Assembly: GCF_002204745.1 (NCBI RefSeq)
Contig: NZ_NIRR01000026.1
Span: 1-63,242, forward strand
Length of the DNA: 63,242 nucleotides
Reading direction: 5' to 3'
Source: Hymenobacter amundsenii
GTDB taxonomy: Bacteria > Bacteroidota > Bacteroidia > Cytophagales > Hymenobacteraceae
Below the pieces are notes generated by a model. That model did no database searches, had not been told where the DNA came from, and saw only the letters and a list, made by a program, of their open reading frames with translations. Of this stretch, positions 16,772 to 26,468 are shown piece after piece; the stretch's first letter is position 1; each line of letters starts with the position of its first letter. A program made the translations under genes and the position numbers.

Positions 16772-19468
16772 ATGTCCATCGCCAAAACCTATACCCCCGC
16801 CGACGTAGAAGCCAAATGGTACCAGCGCTGGCAGGAGCAGGGCTTTTTCAAAGCCAAGGCCAACCCCCGCAAGCAGCCCTACTCAGTCGTGATTCCACCG
16901 CCCAACGTGACGGGCGTGCTGCACATGGGCCACATGCTCAACAATACCATCCAGGACGTGCTGGTGCGCCGGGCCCGGATGCAGGGCAAGGAAGCCTGCT
17001 GGGTGCCCGGCACCGACCACGCTTCCATCGCCACCGAAGCCAAGGTAGTGGCGCTCCTGAAAGAGCAGGGCATCGAGAAGAAGGACCTGACCCGGGAGCA
17101 GTTTCTGGAGCACGCATTTGCCTGGAAGGAAAAGTATGGCGGCATCATTCTCGAGCAGCTCAAGCAGCTCGGCGCCTCCTGCGACTGGGACCGGACCCGC
17201 TTCACGATGGAGCCCGCCCTGACCGACGCCGTACTGCGCGTATTCGTGGATTTGCACCAAAAAGGCCTCATCTACCGCGGCGTGCGCATGGTGAATTGGG
17301 ACCCGCTCGGCCAAACCGCTTTGTCCGACGAGGAGGTAATCCCGAAGGATGTGATGGCCAAGATGTATTATTTGAAGTACGAGCTTTCAGCTGATAGCTT
17401 AGAGCTGTTAGCTAATAGCTCTCCGTCGGACGAAGCTAACAGCCAACAGCTATCAGCTATCAGCTTGGTTATAGCTACTTCCCGGCCGGAAACCATCATG
17501 GCCGACGTGGCGGTGGCGGTGAACCCCAACGACCCGCGCTACACGCACTTGCACGGGGCCAAGCTGCAGATTCCGCTGCTGGGCCGCGAGATTCCAGTGA
17601 TTCTGGACGAGTACGTGAGCATCGACTTTGGCACGGGTGCGTTGAAGGTGACGCCGGCCCACGATTTGAACGACTACGAACTGGGCGTGAAGCACAAGCT
17701 GCCCGTTATCGACATTCTGAATAACGACGGCACGCTCAACGAAAAAGCGCAGCTCTACGTGGGCCAGGACCGGTTTGCGGCCCGCCGCAACATCGTGAAG
17801 GACCTCGACGACGCCGGCTATTTGGTAAAAATAGAGGAGTACGCCAGCATCGTGCAGACCTCGGAGCGCACCAAGGCCGTGATTGAGCCGCGGCTGAGTT
17901 TGCAGTGGTTTATGAAAATGGAGCACCTGGCCAAGCCCGCGCTGGCGGTGGTCGAAAACGACACCGTGCAGCTGCACCCGGCCAAGTTCAAGAACACCTA
18001 CCGGGTCTGGATGGAGAACGTGCGCGACTGGTGCATCTCGCGCCAGCTCTGGTGGGGCCAGCAGATTCCGGCCTACTACCTGCCCGACGGCACCTACGTG
18101 GTGGCCCTCACGCCCGACGAGGCGCTGGCCCAGGCCCGCACCCAGACCGGCAACGAGGCGCTGCAACTCACCGATTTGCGCCAGGATGAGGACGTGCTCG
18201 ACACCTGGTTTTCATCGTGGCTGTGGCCGATTTCGGTGTTCGATGGTTTCCAGGACCCCGACAACGCAGACATCAACTATTTCTACCCCACCAACGACCT
18301 CGTAACCGGTCCCGATATCCTGTTTTTCTGGGTGGCCCGCATGATTATGGCCGGGCTCGAATTTCGCAAGGAAGTGCCCTTCCGCCACGTGTACCTAACG
18401 GGCATCGTGCGCGACGGCCAGGGCCGCAAAATGAGCAAACAGCTCGGTAACTCGCCCGACCCGCTCGACCTGATTGCCCAGTTTGGGGCCGACGGCGTAC
18501 GAACCGGCATGCTGTTCTCAGCCCCAGCCGGCAACGATTTGCTGTATGATGAGAAGCTGGTGGAGCAGGGTCGCAACTTCGCCAACAAGCTCTGGAACGC
18601 CTTTCGCCTTAGCCAGGGCTGGGAAGTAGACGCTGCCTTGCCCTTCCCCAACGAGAAGGCCGTGGAGTGGTTCGGGGCCCGTTTGCAGGCTGCCATTGCC
18701 GAGATGGACGAGCACTTCGAGAAGTTCCGCATCTCGGATGCGCTGATGACGGTGTACAAGCTGGTCTGGGACGACTACTGCTCGGTGTACCTGGAGATGG
18801 TAAAGCCCGCCTACCAGGCCCCCATCGACCCCGAAACCCTGCGTCACACCACCGGCTTCCTCGAAACACTGCTGCGCCTGCTGCACCCGTTCATGCCCTT
18901 CATCACGGAGGAAATATGGCACGAGCTGAAGGAGCGCGGCCCCAAGGAGTACGCCTGCGTGGCCGCCTGGCCCAAGCCCAAGCCCGTGGCCGATGCGTCC
19001 GCGCTGCTCGCCCGCATGGCCCAGGCCCTGGAGGTCGTGGGTGGCGTGCGCACCATCCGCAACCAGAAGGGCCTGGGCCCCAACAAGCCCCTCACGTTGG
19101 CCGCCAAAACCGCCGACTCCACGCTGCAGGCCCTGCTAACGGACTACGACGGTATCATCCGCAAGCTGGCGTCGCTCACCGCTATTTCGGTGGTGGCGGC
19201 CGCCCCGGCGGCGGCCGTGGGTTTCGTGGCCGGTGGGGCCGAGTTCTTTGTGCCCCTCGAAGGCCAGATTGACCTCGGGGCCGAAAAGGAGCGCCTGACC
19301 AAGGAAATCGACTACGCCCGCGGCTTCCGCGATTCGGTGAACAAAAAGCTCAGCAACGAGAAGTTCGTGGCCAACGCCAAACCCGAGTTGGTGGAGCGCG
19401 AGCGGCAGAAGCTAGCCGACGCCGAAGCCCAAATTGCCGCTCTGGAGCAGCAGCTAGCGGGCTTGTAG
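16772..19468 (+). CDS. valS: Valyl-tRNA synthetase
   Basis: 898 residues, class I synthetase charging tRNA-Val. The HIGH-type motif is H51-MGH (NVTGVLHMGHMLNNT); the second signature is KMSKQLGNS from K553. The editing domain contains the VIATSRPETIM motif, the anticodon domain follows, and the C-terminus is a coiled coil (about 835-898). Unusually, about 27 residues between YELS and LVIATSRPET are encoded by an in-frame word-type repeat (17386-17466), where most orthologues have only a short loop. The start MSIAKTYTPADVEAKW matches family N-termini. Confidence 0.96.
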   Translation: MSIAKTYTPADVEAKWYQRWQEQGFFKAKANPRKQPYSVVIPPPNVTGVLHMGHMLNNTIQDVLVRRARMQGKEACWVPGTDHASIATEAKVVALLKEQGIEKKDLTREQFLEHAFAWKEKYGGIILEQLKQLGASCDWDRTRFTMEPALTDAVLRVFVDLHQKGLIYRGVRMVNWDPLGQTALSDEEVIPKDVMAKMYYLKYELSADSLELLANSSPSDEANSQQLSAISLVIATSRPETIMADVAVAVNPNDPRYTHLHGAKLQIPLLGREIPVILDEYVSIDFGTGALKVTPAHDLNDYELGVKHKLPVIDILNNDGTLNEKAQLYVGQDRFAARRNIVKDLDDAGYLVKIEEYASIVQTSERTKAVIEPRLSLQWFMKMEHLAKPALAVVENDTVQLHPAKFKNTYRVWMENVRDWCISRQLWWGQQIPAYYLPDGTYVVALTPDEALAQARTQTGNEALQLTDLRQDEDVLDTWFSSWLWPISVFDGFQDPDNADINYFYPTNDLVTGPDILFFWVARMIMAGLEFRKEVPFRHVYLTGIVRDGQGRKMSKQLGNSPDPLDLIAQFGADGVRTGMLFSAPAGNDLLYDEKLVEQGRNFANKLWNAFRLSQGWEVDAALPFPNEKAVEWFGARLQAAIAEMDEHFEKFRISDALMTVYKLVWDDYCSVYLEMVKPAYQAPIDPETLRHTTGFLETLLRLLHPFMPFITEEIWHELKERGPKEYACVAAWPKPKPVADASALLARMAQALEVVGGVRTIRNQKGLGPNKPLTLAAKTADSTLQALLTDYDGIIRKLASLTAISVVAAAPAAAVGFVAGGAEFFVPLEGQIDLGAEKERLTKEIDYARGFRDSVNKKLSNEKFVANAKPELVERERQKLADAEAQIAALEQQLAGL
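17386..17466. repeat. Word-type inverted element D6 inside valS
   Basis: Left array of AGCTGATAGCT-like words (17388-17420) faces AGCTATCAGCT-like words (17434-17465) about a 13-base centre. It has the design of the intergenic word elements but is translated as part of ValS without breaking the frame (ADSLELLANSSPSDEANSQQ). Confidence 0.75.
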
Positions 19469-19550
19469 TTGAAGACCGGCTCCTCAGTTGGTGCTTGATA
19501 GGTTCGAGCACCGGGAAACAGGCTGGGAAGCTCTCTTCTCCTGACTGAAG

Positions 19551-19616
19551 TCTGGCCCGCTGTGGTCACCGCAGTCCACCGATTCAGGTAGTTTGCGGTG
19601 ACCACAGTAGGCCAGA
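19551..19616. terminator. Long hairpin between valS and the metallo-hydrolase gene
   Basis: 23-bp arms (19551-19573, 19594-19616) with one mismatch, containing TGTGGTCACCGCA and its complement, then TTTTAT on the plus strand. It lies between convergent genes, so it probably ends valS transcription. It may also be another small repeat. Confidence 0.6.
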
Positions 19617-19713
19617 TTTTATAGGGAAAATGGGCTGGAAAGTGGCCGCCTGCGGCGCCGCTGCTCAGTACTGACTCAGTAGGCCGCTACGCCGCAACAG
19701 CATGCCAGCACGT

Positions 19714-20532
19714 CTACTTGGCGGCCGGGTACCAGTTGCGCAGCCGGACGTCAATCTTTTTATTGGCCGCATTTACGGTTTGCTTGAAGCTGGCCACGTC
19801 GCTCGGGCCGTCCTGGCCGCGGTAGTGGTAGGGGTACACGATGCCGGGCTTAAAGGCCAGCACGCCCTGCGCGGCCTGCTGCACATCCATGGTGTAGGGC
19901 AGGTTCATGCATACAAAGGCCACATCGATGTTCTGGAGCGCCCGCATTTCAGCAATGTCCTCGGTGTCGCCGGAGAGGTAAATGTGCTTGTCGCCCAGGT
20001 GCAGGATGTAGCCGTTGCCGCGGCCTTTGGGGTGGCGGGAATCGGCCGTTTCGGGCAGGTTGTACATCGGGATGGCCGCTACTTTCAGGCCCAGCGTGTC
20101 GAGCTGCCGGCCGTTGCCCAGTACGCGGACCTGCGCCTGGTAGCGGGCCGGCAGCTTGTCGGCCACCGCCTGGGGCACCACAAATAGGGCCTTATCCAGG
20201 GGAAGACCCGCCAGTGTCTGCTCGTCGAGGTGGTCGCCGTGGATGTCGGTGATCAGGACCATATCGGGCGCAGCCAGCCCGGCGTACGCCGGCACCCCAC
20301 CGTAGGGGTCGACGTAAATGGTTTTGCCGTTCCAGCTTAACACCACGCTGCCGTGGGTGATGGGCTGCACCGTCAGCGGGCCTTGCTTGGTGGCAATCTG
20401 GTCGGGAGCCGCGCGCAGGGCCGGGCCTGGGGTACTTGGAGTAGCTGTGGCGGTGGTTTGGGTTGGTGGCTGCACGGTGCAGGCCGCCAGGGTGGCCACG
20501 AGGAGCGGGGTGAGCAGGAGGGTGGATTTCAT
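19714..20532 (-). CDS. Metallo-beta-lactamase-fold hydrolase, lipoprotein
   Basis: 272 residues. A lipoprotein signal peptide with lipobox LAAC (Cys18) and a Thr/Pro-rich spacer precede a UlaG-like metallo-hydrolase domain: ITHGSVVLSWNGKTIYVDPYGG, the metal motif DIHGDHLD, IYLSGDTED and the late YPYHYRG. It is thus likely tethered in the periplasm or outer membrane. The substrate is unknown. Similar proteins are loosely named after N-acyl-phosphatidylethanolamine phospholipase D or L-ascorbate-6-phosphate lactonase. Confidence 0.85.
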   Translation of the reverse strand: MKSTLLLTPLLVATLAACTVQPPTQTTATATPSTPGPALRAAPDQIATKQGPLTVQPITHGSVVLSWNGKTIYVDPYGGVPAYAGLAAPDMVLITDIHGDHLDEQTLAGLPLDKALFVVPQAVADKLPARYQAQVRVLGNGRQLDTLGLKVAAIPMYNLPETADSRHPKGRGNGYILHLGDKHIYLSGDTEDIAEMRALQNIDVAFVCMNLPYTMDVQQAAQGVLAFKPGIVYPYHYRGQDGPSDVASFKQTVNAANKKIDVRLRNWYPAAK

Positions 20533-21037
20533 CGGGGTGAGTGGGTTGTTTTAAGAGCGGAGGCTGACCGCCACGGCGCGGGCAGGGTGCCCGACCGGAG
20601 TGTAAACGCCTAGCTGCGTCGGTTCGTTGGCTGAAGCTGCGCAAATAGTGGTTCCAGCAAGCATACCTGTATTTCAGGCAAAATCTACGGGCTCACAGTC
20701 GGTTACTACCTCAATACCGAGTTGTTGTGCCAAATGCAGCAGCAGTGCGTGGCCCCCTTCGCGGCGGCTACCACTAGTAGGGCCTGCGAGCCCAACGAGA
20801 GTCGGGTTTGCTAATTGCGCTGGCGGCCCTGCCGGTGCGCCTGATGCCCTTACCGGCCCAACACCTGCTGCACCGGACGATTTGCGCTAGCTATTGCCCC
20901 AGGGGCGCAGTTTCTGCCGTCGTCTTCTCGACAAGACGAATAGGTGCAGTGGCCGGGATTTCGCGAATACCGACGGAAAATCGGGTGTAATAGCGGTTCT
21001 TTGGGGCCCAGATGCTTTCTGGCTCTTTCCTTTAAAA
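20533..21037. other. 505-bp gap with a gene remnant
   Basis: Between the metallo-hydrolase start and the oligopeptidase start. Apart from the remnant frame at 20674-20886 (minus), I see no gene and no clear -7 box for either neighbour. Confidence 0.5.
20674..20886 (-). pseudogene. Start-less gene remnant
   Basis: A minus-strand frame ending in a normal-looking C-terminus (LLLHLAQQLGIEVVTDCEP, then VDFA and stop) with an upstream GLAGPTSGSRREGG. There is no ATG, GTG or TTG between the upstream stop (20887-20889) and the conserved-looking part. I read it as a 5'-truncated or frameshifted remnant. The family is not recognised. Confidence 0.35.
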
Positions 21038-23098
21038 ATGCCCATGCTCCAACCTACGCCACCCGTTGCCGCCGGCCGGCCCAAGCTGCTCGTTTCGCCC
21101 TTCGGCACCCGCACCGATGATTATTACTGGCTCCAGGAGCGCGACAACCTCGAGGTGTTAGCTTATCTGGAAGCTGAAAACGCCTATTTCGAGGCCCAAA
21201 TGGCTCCGGTGCAGGACTTGCAGGCCGCGCTGGTGCGCGAAATCCGGGGCCGGATGCAGGAGCAGGACGAGTCGGTGCCCTACCTCGATAACGGGTACTA
21301 CTACTATGTGCGCTACGAAACCGGGGCCGAATACCCAATTTACTGCCGTAAGCTGGGCAGCCTGGAGGCCCCCGAACAGGTGCTGCTCGACGCCAACGCG
21401 CTGGCTGTGGGCCACGATTATTACCACCTCGGCGGCCTCGAAGTCAGCAACGACAACCAGGTGCTGGCCTACGCCGACGACACAGTAAGCCGCCGCCTCT
21501 ACACGCTGCGCTTCCGCAACCTGACCACCGGCCAAGAGTATCCCGAAGCCATTGCCAACACCAGCGGCAACGCCGTGTGGGCCACCGATAACCAGACCGT
21601 TTTCTACACCAAAAAGGACGAAAACACGCTGCTCGACTACCAGGTGTACCGCCACATGCTGGGCTCTGATCCGGCCACCGACGTGCTGGTGTATGAGGAA
21701 ACCGACAACACGTTCTACACCGCCGTGACGCGCTCCAAGTCGCGGGAGTATATCCTCATTCAGCTAACCAGCACGATGGCGGCCGAAACCTGGTTTCTGC
21801 CCGCCGCCGCCCCTACGCAGCCCCTGCAACTGGTGCAGGCCCGCGAGGACGACCACCTCTACGAAGTGGAGCACTTCGGCCCCGACTTCTACATCCTATC
21901 CAACGACGGCGCGCCCAATTTTCGGCTGCTGAAAACGCCCGTGACGGCTCCGGGCAAGGAAAACTGGCAGGAGGTAATCGGGCACCGCGACGACGTATTT
22001 CTGGAAAACATGGAGCTGCTGCGCGACTACCTGGTGCTGGGCGAGCGGCACGAGGGGCTACTGAAGCTGCGCGTGCGGCCCTGGCACAACCCAACCCAGG
22101 AGCACTACCTGCCGTTTGGCGAGCCCACCTACACGGCCGCCATCGGTATCAACCCCGAGTTCGATACCACCGTGCTGCGCTACGTGTATTCCTCGCTCAC
22201 GACGCCCACGTCCACCTTCGACTACGACCTGGCCACCCGCCACAGCACCTTGCGCAAGGAGCAGCCGGTGCTGGGCGGCTTCCGCAAGCAAGACTACGCG
22301 ACGGAGCGCCTCTATGCCCCGGCCGCCGACGGCACCCGCATTCCGCTATCGGTGGTGTACAAAAAGGGCTTTAAGCTCGATGGCTCGGCCCCGCTGCTGC
22401 AGTACGCCTACGGCTCCTACGGTCTTTCTATGGATGCCACCTTCAGCGCCGCCCGCCTGAGTTTGCTGGATCGGGGCTTCGTCTACGTTATCTGCCACAT
22501 CCGGGGTGGGCAGGAGCTGGGCCGGCAGTGGTACGAAAACGGCAAGAAGCTGCGCAAGAAGAACACCTTCACCGATTTTACCGACTGCTCGAAATACCTG
22601 ATTACCCAGCAGTACACGGCGGCCGACCGCCTGTTTGCCATGGGTGGCTCGGCCGGCGGGCTGCTGATGGGGGCCATCATCAACCTGCACCCCGAGCTGT
22701 ACCGGGGTGTAGTGGCGGCCGTGCCCTTCGTGGACGTGGTGACGACCATGCTCGACGACACCATTCCGCTCACGACCGGCGAGTACGACGAGTGGGGCAA
22801 CCCCAACCAGCAGGAGTTTTACGACTACATGCTTTCGTACTCGCCCTACGACAACGTGCAAGCCCAGGCCTACCCCAACATGCTCGTCACGACCGGTCTG
22901 CACGACTCGCAGGTGCAGTATTTCGAGCCCGCTAAGTGGGTGGCCAAGCTGCGGGCCCTGAAGACGGACAGCAACCTGCTGTTGCTCCACACCGACCTAG
23001 CCGCCGGCCACGGCGGGGCCTCGGGCCGCTTCAAATCCATCCACGACGTGGCCCGGCAGTTTGCCTTTATGCTGCTGCTACTCGGCGTACGGGAGTAG
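21038..23098 (+). CDS. ptrB: Oligopeptidase B (S9A prolyl oligopeptidase family)
   Basis: 686 residues, cytoplasmic serine peptidase cutting short peptides after basic residues. The N-terminal beta-propeller (about 70-400) is followed by an alpha/beta hydrolase domain with the triad S538 (MGGSAGGLL), D623 (GLHDSQVQY) and H658 (AGHGGASGR). DDYYWLQERDN near the start and HIRGGQELGRQWYENGK are family signatures. The ATG at 21038 gives a family-like N-terminus; the frame is open further upstream without conserved sequence. Confidence 0.93.
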   Translation: MPMLQPTPPVAAGRPKLLVSPFGTRTDDYYWLQERDNLEVLAYLEAENAYFEAQMAPVQDLQAALVREIRGRMQEQDESVPYLDNGYYYYVRYETGAEYPIYCRKLGSLEAPEQVLLDANALAVGHDYYHLGGLEVSNDNQVLAYADDTVSRRLYTLRFRNLTTGQEYPEAIANTSGNAVWATDNQTVFYTKKDENTLLDYQVYRHMLGSDPATDVLVYEETDNTFYTAVTRSKSREYILIQLTSTMAAETWFLPAAAPTQPLQLVQAREDDHLYEVEHFGPDFYILSNDGAPNFRLLKTPVTAPGKENWQEVIGHRDDVFLENMELLRDYLVLGERHEGLLKLRVRPWHNPTQEHYLPFGEPTYTAAIGINPEFDTTVLRYVYSSLTTPTSTFDYDLATRHSTLRKEQPVLGGFRKQDYATERLYAPAADGTRIPLSVVYKKGFKLDGSAPLLQYAYGSYGLSMDATFSAARLSLLDRGFVYVICHIRGGQELGRQWYENGKKLRKKNTFTDFTDCSKYLITQQYTAADRLFAMGGSAGGLLMGAIINLHPELYRGVVAAVPFVDVVTTMLDDTIPLTTGEYDEWGNPNQQEFYDYMLSYSPYDNVQAQAYPNMLVTTGLHDSQVQYFEPAKWVAKLRALKTDSNLLLLHTDLAAGHGGASGRFKSIHDVARQFAFMLLLLGVRE

Positions 23099-23101
23099 GG
23101 G

Positions 23102-23275
23102 TGTAGCACGGACTTCAGTCCGTGGCCCAACGATTAGAACTGCCGATAGGCCTTACGCAAAAGGGGATGTAGCGCGAACCGCAGGACGGTGAAGCGGGCG
23201 CTTGGCTTCGCCGTCCTGCGGTTCGCGCTACATCCCGAAGGCTATTAGGCGGGCTGCGGGCTGAAGTCCGTACCA
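23102..23275. repeat. Nested inverted repeat, family C
   Basis: Inner perfect 26-bp arms (23164-23189, 23211-23236) containing GTAGCGCGAACCGC and its complement, with an extra GAAGC/GCTTC stem in the loop. Outer short arms ACGGACTTCAG (near 23108) and CTGAAGTCCGT (near 23261) enclose it. It occupies the gap between the oligopeptidase and the TonB-linked gene; the remaining ~160 bp up to 23434 shows no gene. Confidence 0.75.
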
Positions 23276-23434
23276 GAATCCTTCATCCTGCCCACAAATA
23301 TTCCGGGGCCTTCGTGCCACCCAGGGGAAAAAGTTGCGTCTGTAGCGCACATCCGCTGGCTTTCTCTGGGGGAGCCGGCCAACAGTGGGCGGGTATTTGC
23401 CGGGGAGGATTGGGGCGTTTTTTGGTTACTGAGA

Positions 23435-26014
23435 ATGAAGAAGCAAGTACTCCTGCTGCTGCTGGCAGCCCCCACCACCCTGGCTCTGGCCCAAACGCCG
23501 AGCGGCAGTGGTCGGCCCACCGGAGCCCCCAATGGCGCTGGCCGACCCGCCGGCCTATCGGCTCCGCAGCCCCAGTCGGGCACCGGCCGCGTAACGGGCA
23601 CCGTGGTAGATGCCGCCACCAAGCAGCCCGTGCCCTACGCCACAGTGGTGCTGCTGAGCCCCGCCACCGGCAAACCCGTGGATGGCACCTCGGCCGACGA
23701 CAGCGGGAAATTCTCGATTCCGCGGGTGGCCGCCGGCACCTACACGCTGCAGGTGAGCTTTATCGGCTACAAGAACGTGGACAAGCCCGGCCTCGTGATT
23801 ACCGACGATGGCAACACCATCAACCTGGGCAGCGTTAGTGTGGAGAGTACGGCCCAGGCCCTGAAGGAAGTGGTAGTGGAAGGCCAGCGCGCCCTGATTG
23901 AGGAGAAGGTGGACCGCACGGTGTACAATGCCGAAAAGGACGAAACCACCCGTGGCGGCGACGCCACCGACGTGCTCCGGCGCGTGCCCATGCTCTCGGT
24001 CGACCTTGACGGCAACGTGAGCCTGCGCGGCTCCAGCAACATCCGGGTACTCATCAACAACCGCCCATCCACCATCTCGGCCAACAGCATTGCCGACGCG
24101 CTCAAGCAGATTCCGGCCGACCAGATCAAGAGCGTGGAAGTGATTACCTCGCCCTCGGCCAAGTACGATGCCGAAGGTTCGGGCGGCATCATTAACATCG
24201 TGACCAAGCAAAACAACCTGCACGGCTTCACGCTCGATACCCGTTTAAGTGGCGGGCTGCGCAGCGCCAACCTGGGCCTGAACGCGGCGTACCGCACCGG
24301 CAAAATGGGCTTTTCGCTCAGCGGTGGGGGCCGGGCCCAGTACAACACGCCCGGGCGCTTCGAGAACGAGCAGCTCAGCTACCGCCTGCTCAACAACGAC
24401 CCCACCAACCGCGAAGCCATCAGCCGCTCGTCGCAACAGGCCGATACGCGTCAGAACAACGTATTTGGGCGCTACTCGCTGGGCTGGGACTACGACATCA
24501 ACAAGTACAACTTCCTGGCCGCCTCGGTCCAGATTGGCCAGCGCAACGGCACCAGCTACCAGGACGACCTGCGTTCGGCAACCACCTTTTTCGGCGACCC
24601 CGCCACCGGCACGGCCGATACATTTACCAGCAGCAGCCGCGACGTGAAGGTGCTCGATAACTCGACCACCCTCGATGCCACGCTGAGCTACACGCGCACC
24701 TTCCAGAAGCCGCGCCAGGAGTTCAGCGTGCTGGGCCAGTACAGCCGCAACGTGCGCACCAACAACTTCACCAACGCCATCCGCGAGGGGCAGGGCTCGG
24801 GCGATTTCCTGCGCAACATCAACGACAGCTACAACGAGGAGTACACGCTGCAGGCCGATTACATCACGCCCATCAAGGAAAACCAAATTCTGGAGTTTGG
24901 CGCCAAGGACATCGTGCGGCGCGTGAACAGCGACTATACCACGCTGCTCAATGGCCAGCCCCAGGAAGGCCGGGGCCTGTCCAACATCTTCACCTACGAC
25001 CAGAATGTGGCCGCTGCCTACGCCGCCTACACGCTCACGCTGCTCAAGAACTACACCCTCAAGCCCGGCCTCCGCTACGAGTACACCTCCATCAACGCCG
25101 ATTTTAAAAACGAGCAGCGGGTAGACCCCATTCCCTCGTACGCGGTGCTGGTACCCAGCGTGAACCTCTCGCGCAAGCTCACCAACGGCAACCTGGTAAA
25201 AGCGGCCTACAACCGCCGAATTCAGCGGCCCTCGCTACAGTTCCTCAACCCCAACCGCCAGGCCTCCAACCCGCTCCTCGTTACTGTCGGCAACCCGACG
25301 CTAAAGCCCGAGTACACCAACAACTACGAGCTGGCCTACAATACCTTTGTTAAGCAGACGTCGCTCAACTTCTCGGCCTTCGTGCGCAACACTACCGGCT
25401 CCATTCAGTCGGTGCGTACTACCAGCCTCGACACCATTATAACCCGTTTCCGCAATATCGGCACCGAAAACGCCTACGGTGGCAGCCTGAGCGCCAACGT
25501 CAACATCAACAAGAAATTCACCCTCAGCGGCGGCACCGATGTATTCTATGCCGTGCTCGACAACAACTCCTCCGACCCCGCCTTCGCGGCCCGCAACACG
25601 GGCGTGGTGATGAGTGGCCGTCTAATTGCCAGCTACACGTTCGAAAATGGCTGGGGCTTCCAGAGCTTCGCCTTCTACCGTGGCCGGCAGGTGCAGCTGC
25701 AGGGCTACCAGGGCGGTTTCGGCATTTATAGCCTGAGTTTGAAGAAGGATTTCGCCGAGAAGCGGGGTTCGTTCGGCCTCGGCGCCGACAACTTCTTCAC
25801 CCCCGAGTTCAAAATCCGCAGCCGTATCGAGTCGCCGTTGCTCGATCAGAACAGCGTGAACGTGCTGCGTCGGGCCGGTTTCCGCGTCAACCTCAGCTAC
25901 CGCCTCGGCAAGCTCACGACCGAGCAGCGGCCCACTCGCCGCCGCCGTGCCATCAGCAACGACGACTTGAAGGAAGGCGGCAGCAGCACTCCCGACGCCG
26001 GCGGCCAGCAGTAA
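23435..26014 (+). CDS. Outer membrane beta-barrel protein, TonB-dependent receptor-like
   Basis: 859 residues. A signal peptide (MKKQVLLLLLAAPTTLALAQ) is followed by a Pro/Gly-rich stretch, a carboxypeptidase-regulatory beta-sandwich (about 50-130, GRVTGTVVDAATKQPVPYA and FIGYKNV), a plug domain (VLRRVPMLSVDLDGNVSLRG, SPSAKYDAEGSGGIINIVTK) and a large barrel of the OMP_b-brl_3 kind. Such proteins import or bind ligands at the outer membrane. No SusD partner lies nearby, so the ligand is unknown. Upstream, TTTG (23396) and GTTTTTTG (23420) are about 20 bp apart and may be its promoter. Confidence 0.9.
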   Translation: MKKQVLLLLLAAPTTLALAQTPSGSGRPTGAPNGAGRPAGLSAPQPQSGTGRVTGTVVDAATKQPVPYATVVLLSPATGKPVDGTSADDSGKFSIPRVAAGTYTLQVSFIGYKNVDKPGLVITDDGNTINLGSVSVESTAQALKEVVVEGQRALIEEKVDRTVYNAEKDETTRGGDATDVLRRVPMLSVDLDGNVSLRGSSNIRVLINNRPSTISANSIADALKQIPADQIKSVEVITSPSAKYDAEGSGGIINIVTKQNNLHGFTLDTRLSGGLRSANLGLNAAYRTGKMGFSLSGGGRAQYNTPGRFENEQLSYRLLNNDPTNREAISRSSQQADTRQNNVFGRYSLGWDYDINKYNFLAASVQIGQRNGTSYQDDLRSATTFFGDPATGTADTFTSSSRDVKVLDNSTTLDATLSYTRTFQKPRQEFSVLGQYSRNVRTNNFTNAIREGQGSGDFLRNINDSYNEEYTLQADYITPIKENQILEFGAKDIVRRVNSDYTTLLNGQPQEGRGLSNIFTYDQNVAAAYAAYTLTLLKNYTLKPGLRYEYTSINADFKNEQRVDPIPSYAVLVPSVNLSRKLTNGNLVKAAYNRRIQRPSLQFLNPNRQASNPLLVTVGNPTLKPEYTNNYELAYNTFVKQTSLNFSAFVRNTTGSIQSVRTTSLDTIITRFRNIGTENAYGGSLSANVNINKKFTLSGGTDVFYAVLDNNSSDPAFAARNTGVVMSGRLIASYTFENGWGFQSFAFYRGRQVQLQGYQGGFGIYSLSLKKDFAEKRGSFGLGADNFFTPEFKIRSRIESPLLDQNSVNVLRRAGFRVNLSYRLGKLTTEQRPTRRRRAISNDDLKEGGSSTPDAGGQQ

Positions 26015-26041
26015 AGAGAGAATGGGCTAATCCAGAACGTT

Positions 26042-26150
26042 GTCATGCTGAGCGCAGCGGAGCGGAGTCGAAGCATCTCTACCGCAATGGTACATCCAAC
26101 GTCAGGACTAGCGTTGCAGCTAAGATGCTTCGACTCCGCTCAGCATGACA
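26042..26150. repeat. Inverted repeat, family A
   Basis: Ends GTCATGCTGAGC and GCTCAGCATGAC; the arms also share AGTCGAAGCATCT and its complement. The left arm has a short GCAGCGGAGC duplication. It lies between two convergent genes. Confidence 0.8.
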
Positions 26151-26167
26151 TGCTTTTTCTGCCTGCC

Positions 26168-26371
26168 TTATCTGTCCCGTAGACTGTCGGGCACCGGCCC
26201 CCGCGTAATTTGGCTGAGTTTGTTTTGAAGCTGGAACGTGACCTGCTCGCAGTCGGTAAAGCGTTGCTCGGCGCGTTGCAGGGCGGTTTCGGTGTTGCGC
26301 AAGCGCTGGTAGAGGAACAGGATAAGGCCGAGCGCAACCAGCAACGCAACCAGGGAAACAACTTTGTTCAT
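26168..26371 (-). CDS. Small single-pass membrane protein with coiled coil
   Basis: 67 residues. An N-terminal membrane helix (VVSLVALLVALGLILFLY) is followed by a heptad-like helix (TETALQRAEQRFTDCEQ). The ATG at 26371 gives MNKVVSLVAL; the frame extends upstream without sense. Shape resembles small bacterial coiled-coil membrane proteins, but no family is assigned. It lies downstream of the E2 gene beyond a hairpin. Confidence 0.55.
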   Translation of the reverse strand: MNKVVSLVALLVALGLILFLYQRLRNTETALQRAEQRFTDCEQVTFQLQNKLSQITRGPVPDSLRDR

Positions 26372-26468
26372 GAGTAGGAAGAAAACGAGTGGCGGGAACC
26401 AGGAACCAGTCGGTTGGCTGAGACCCCATAAAGCAACAAACAAATCATAAGTACGGCTTCCCGTGCAC

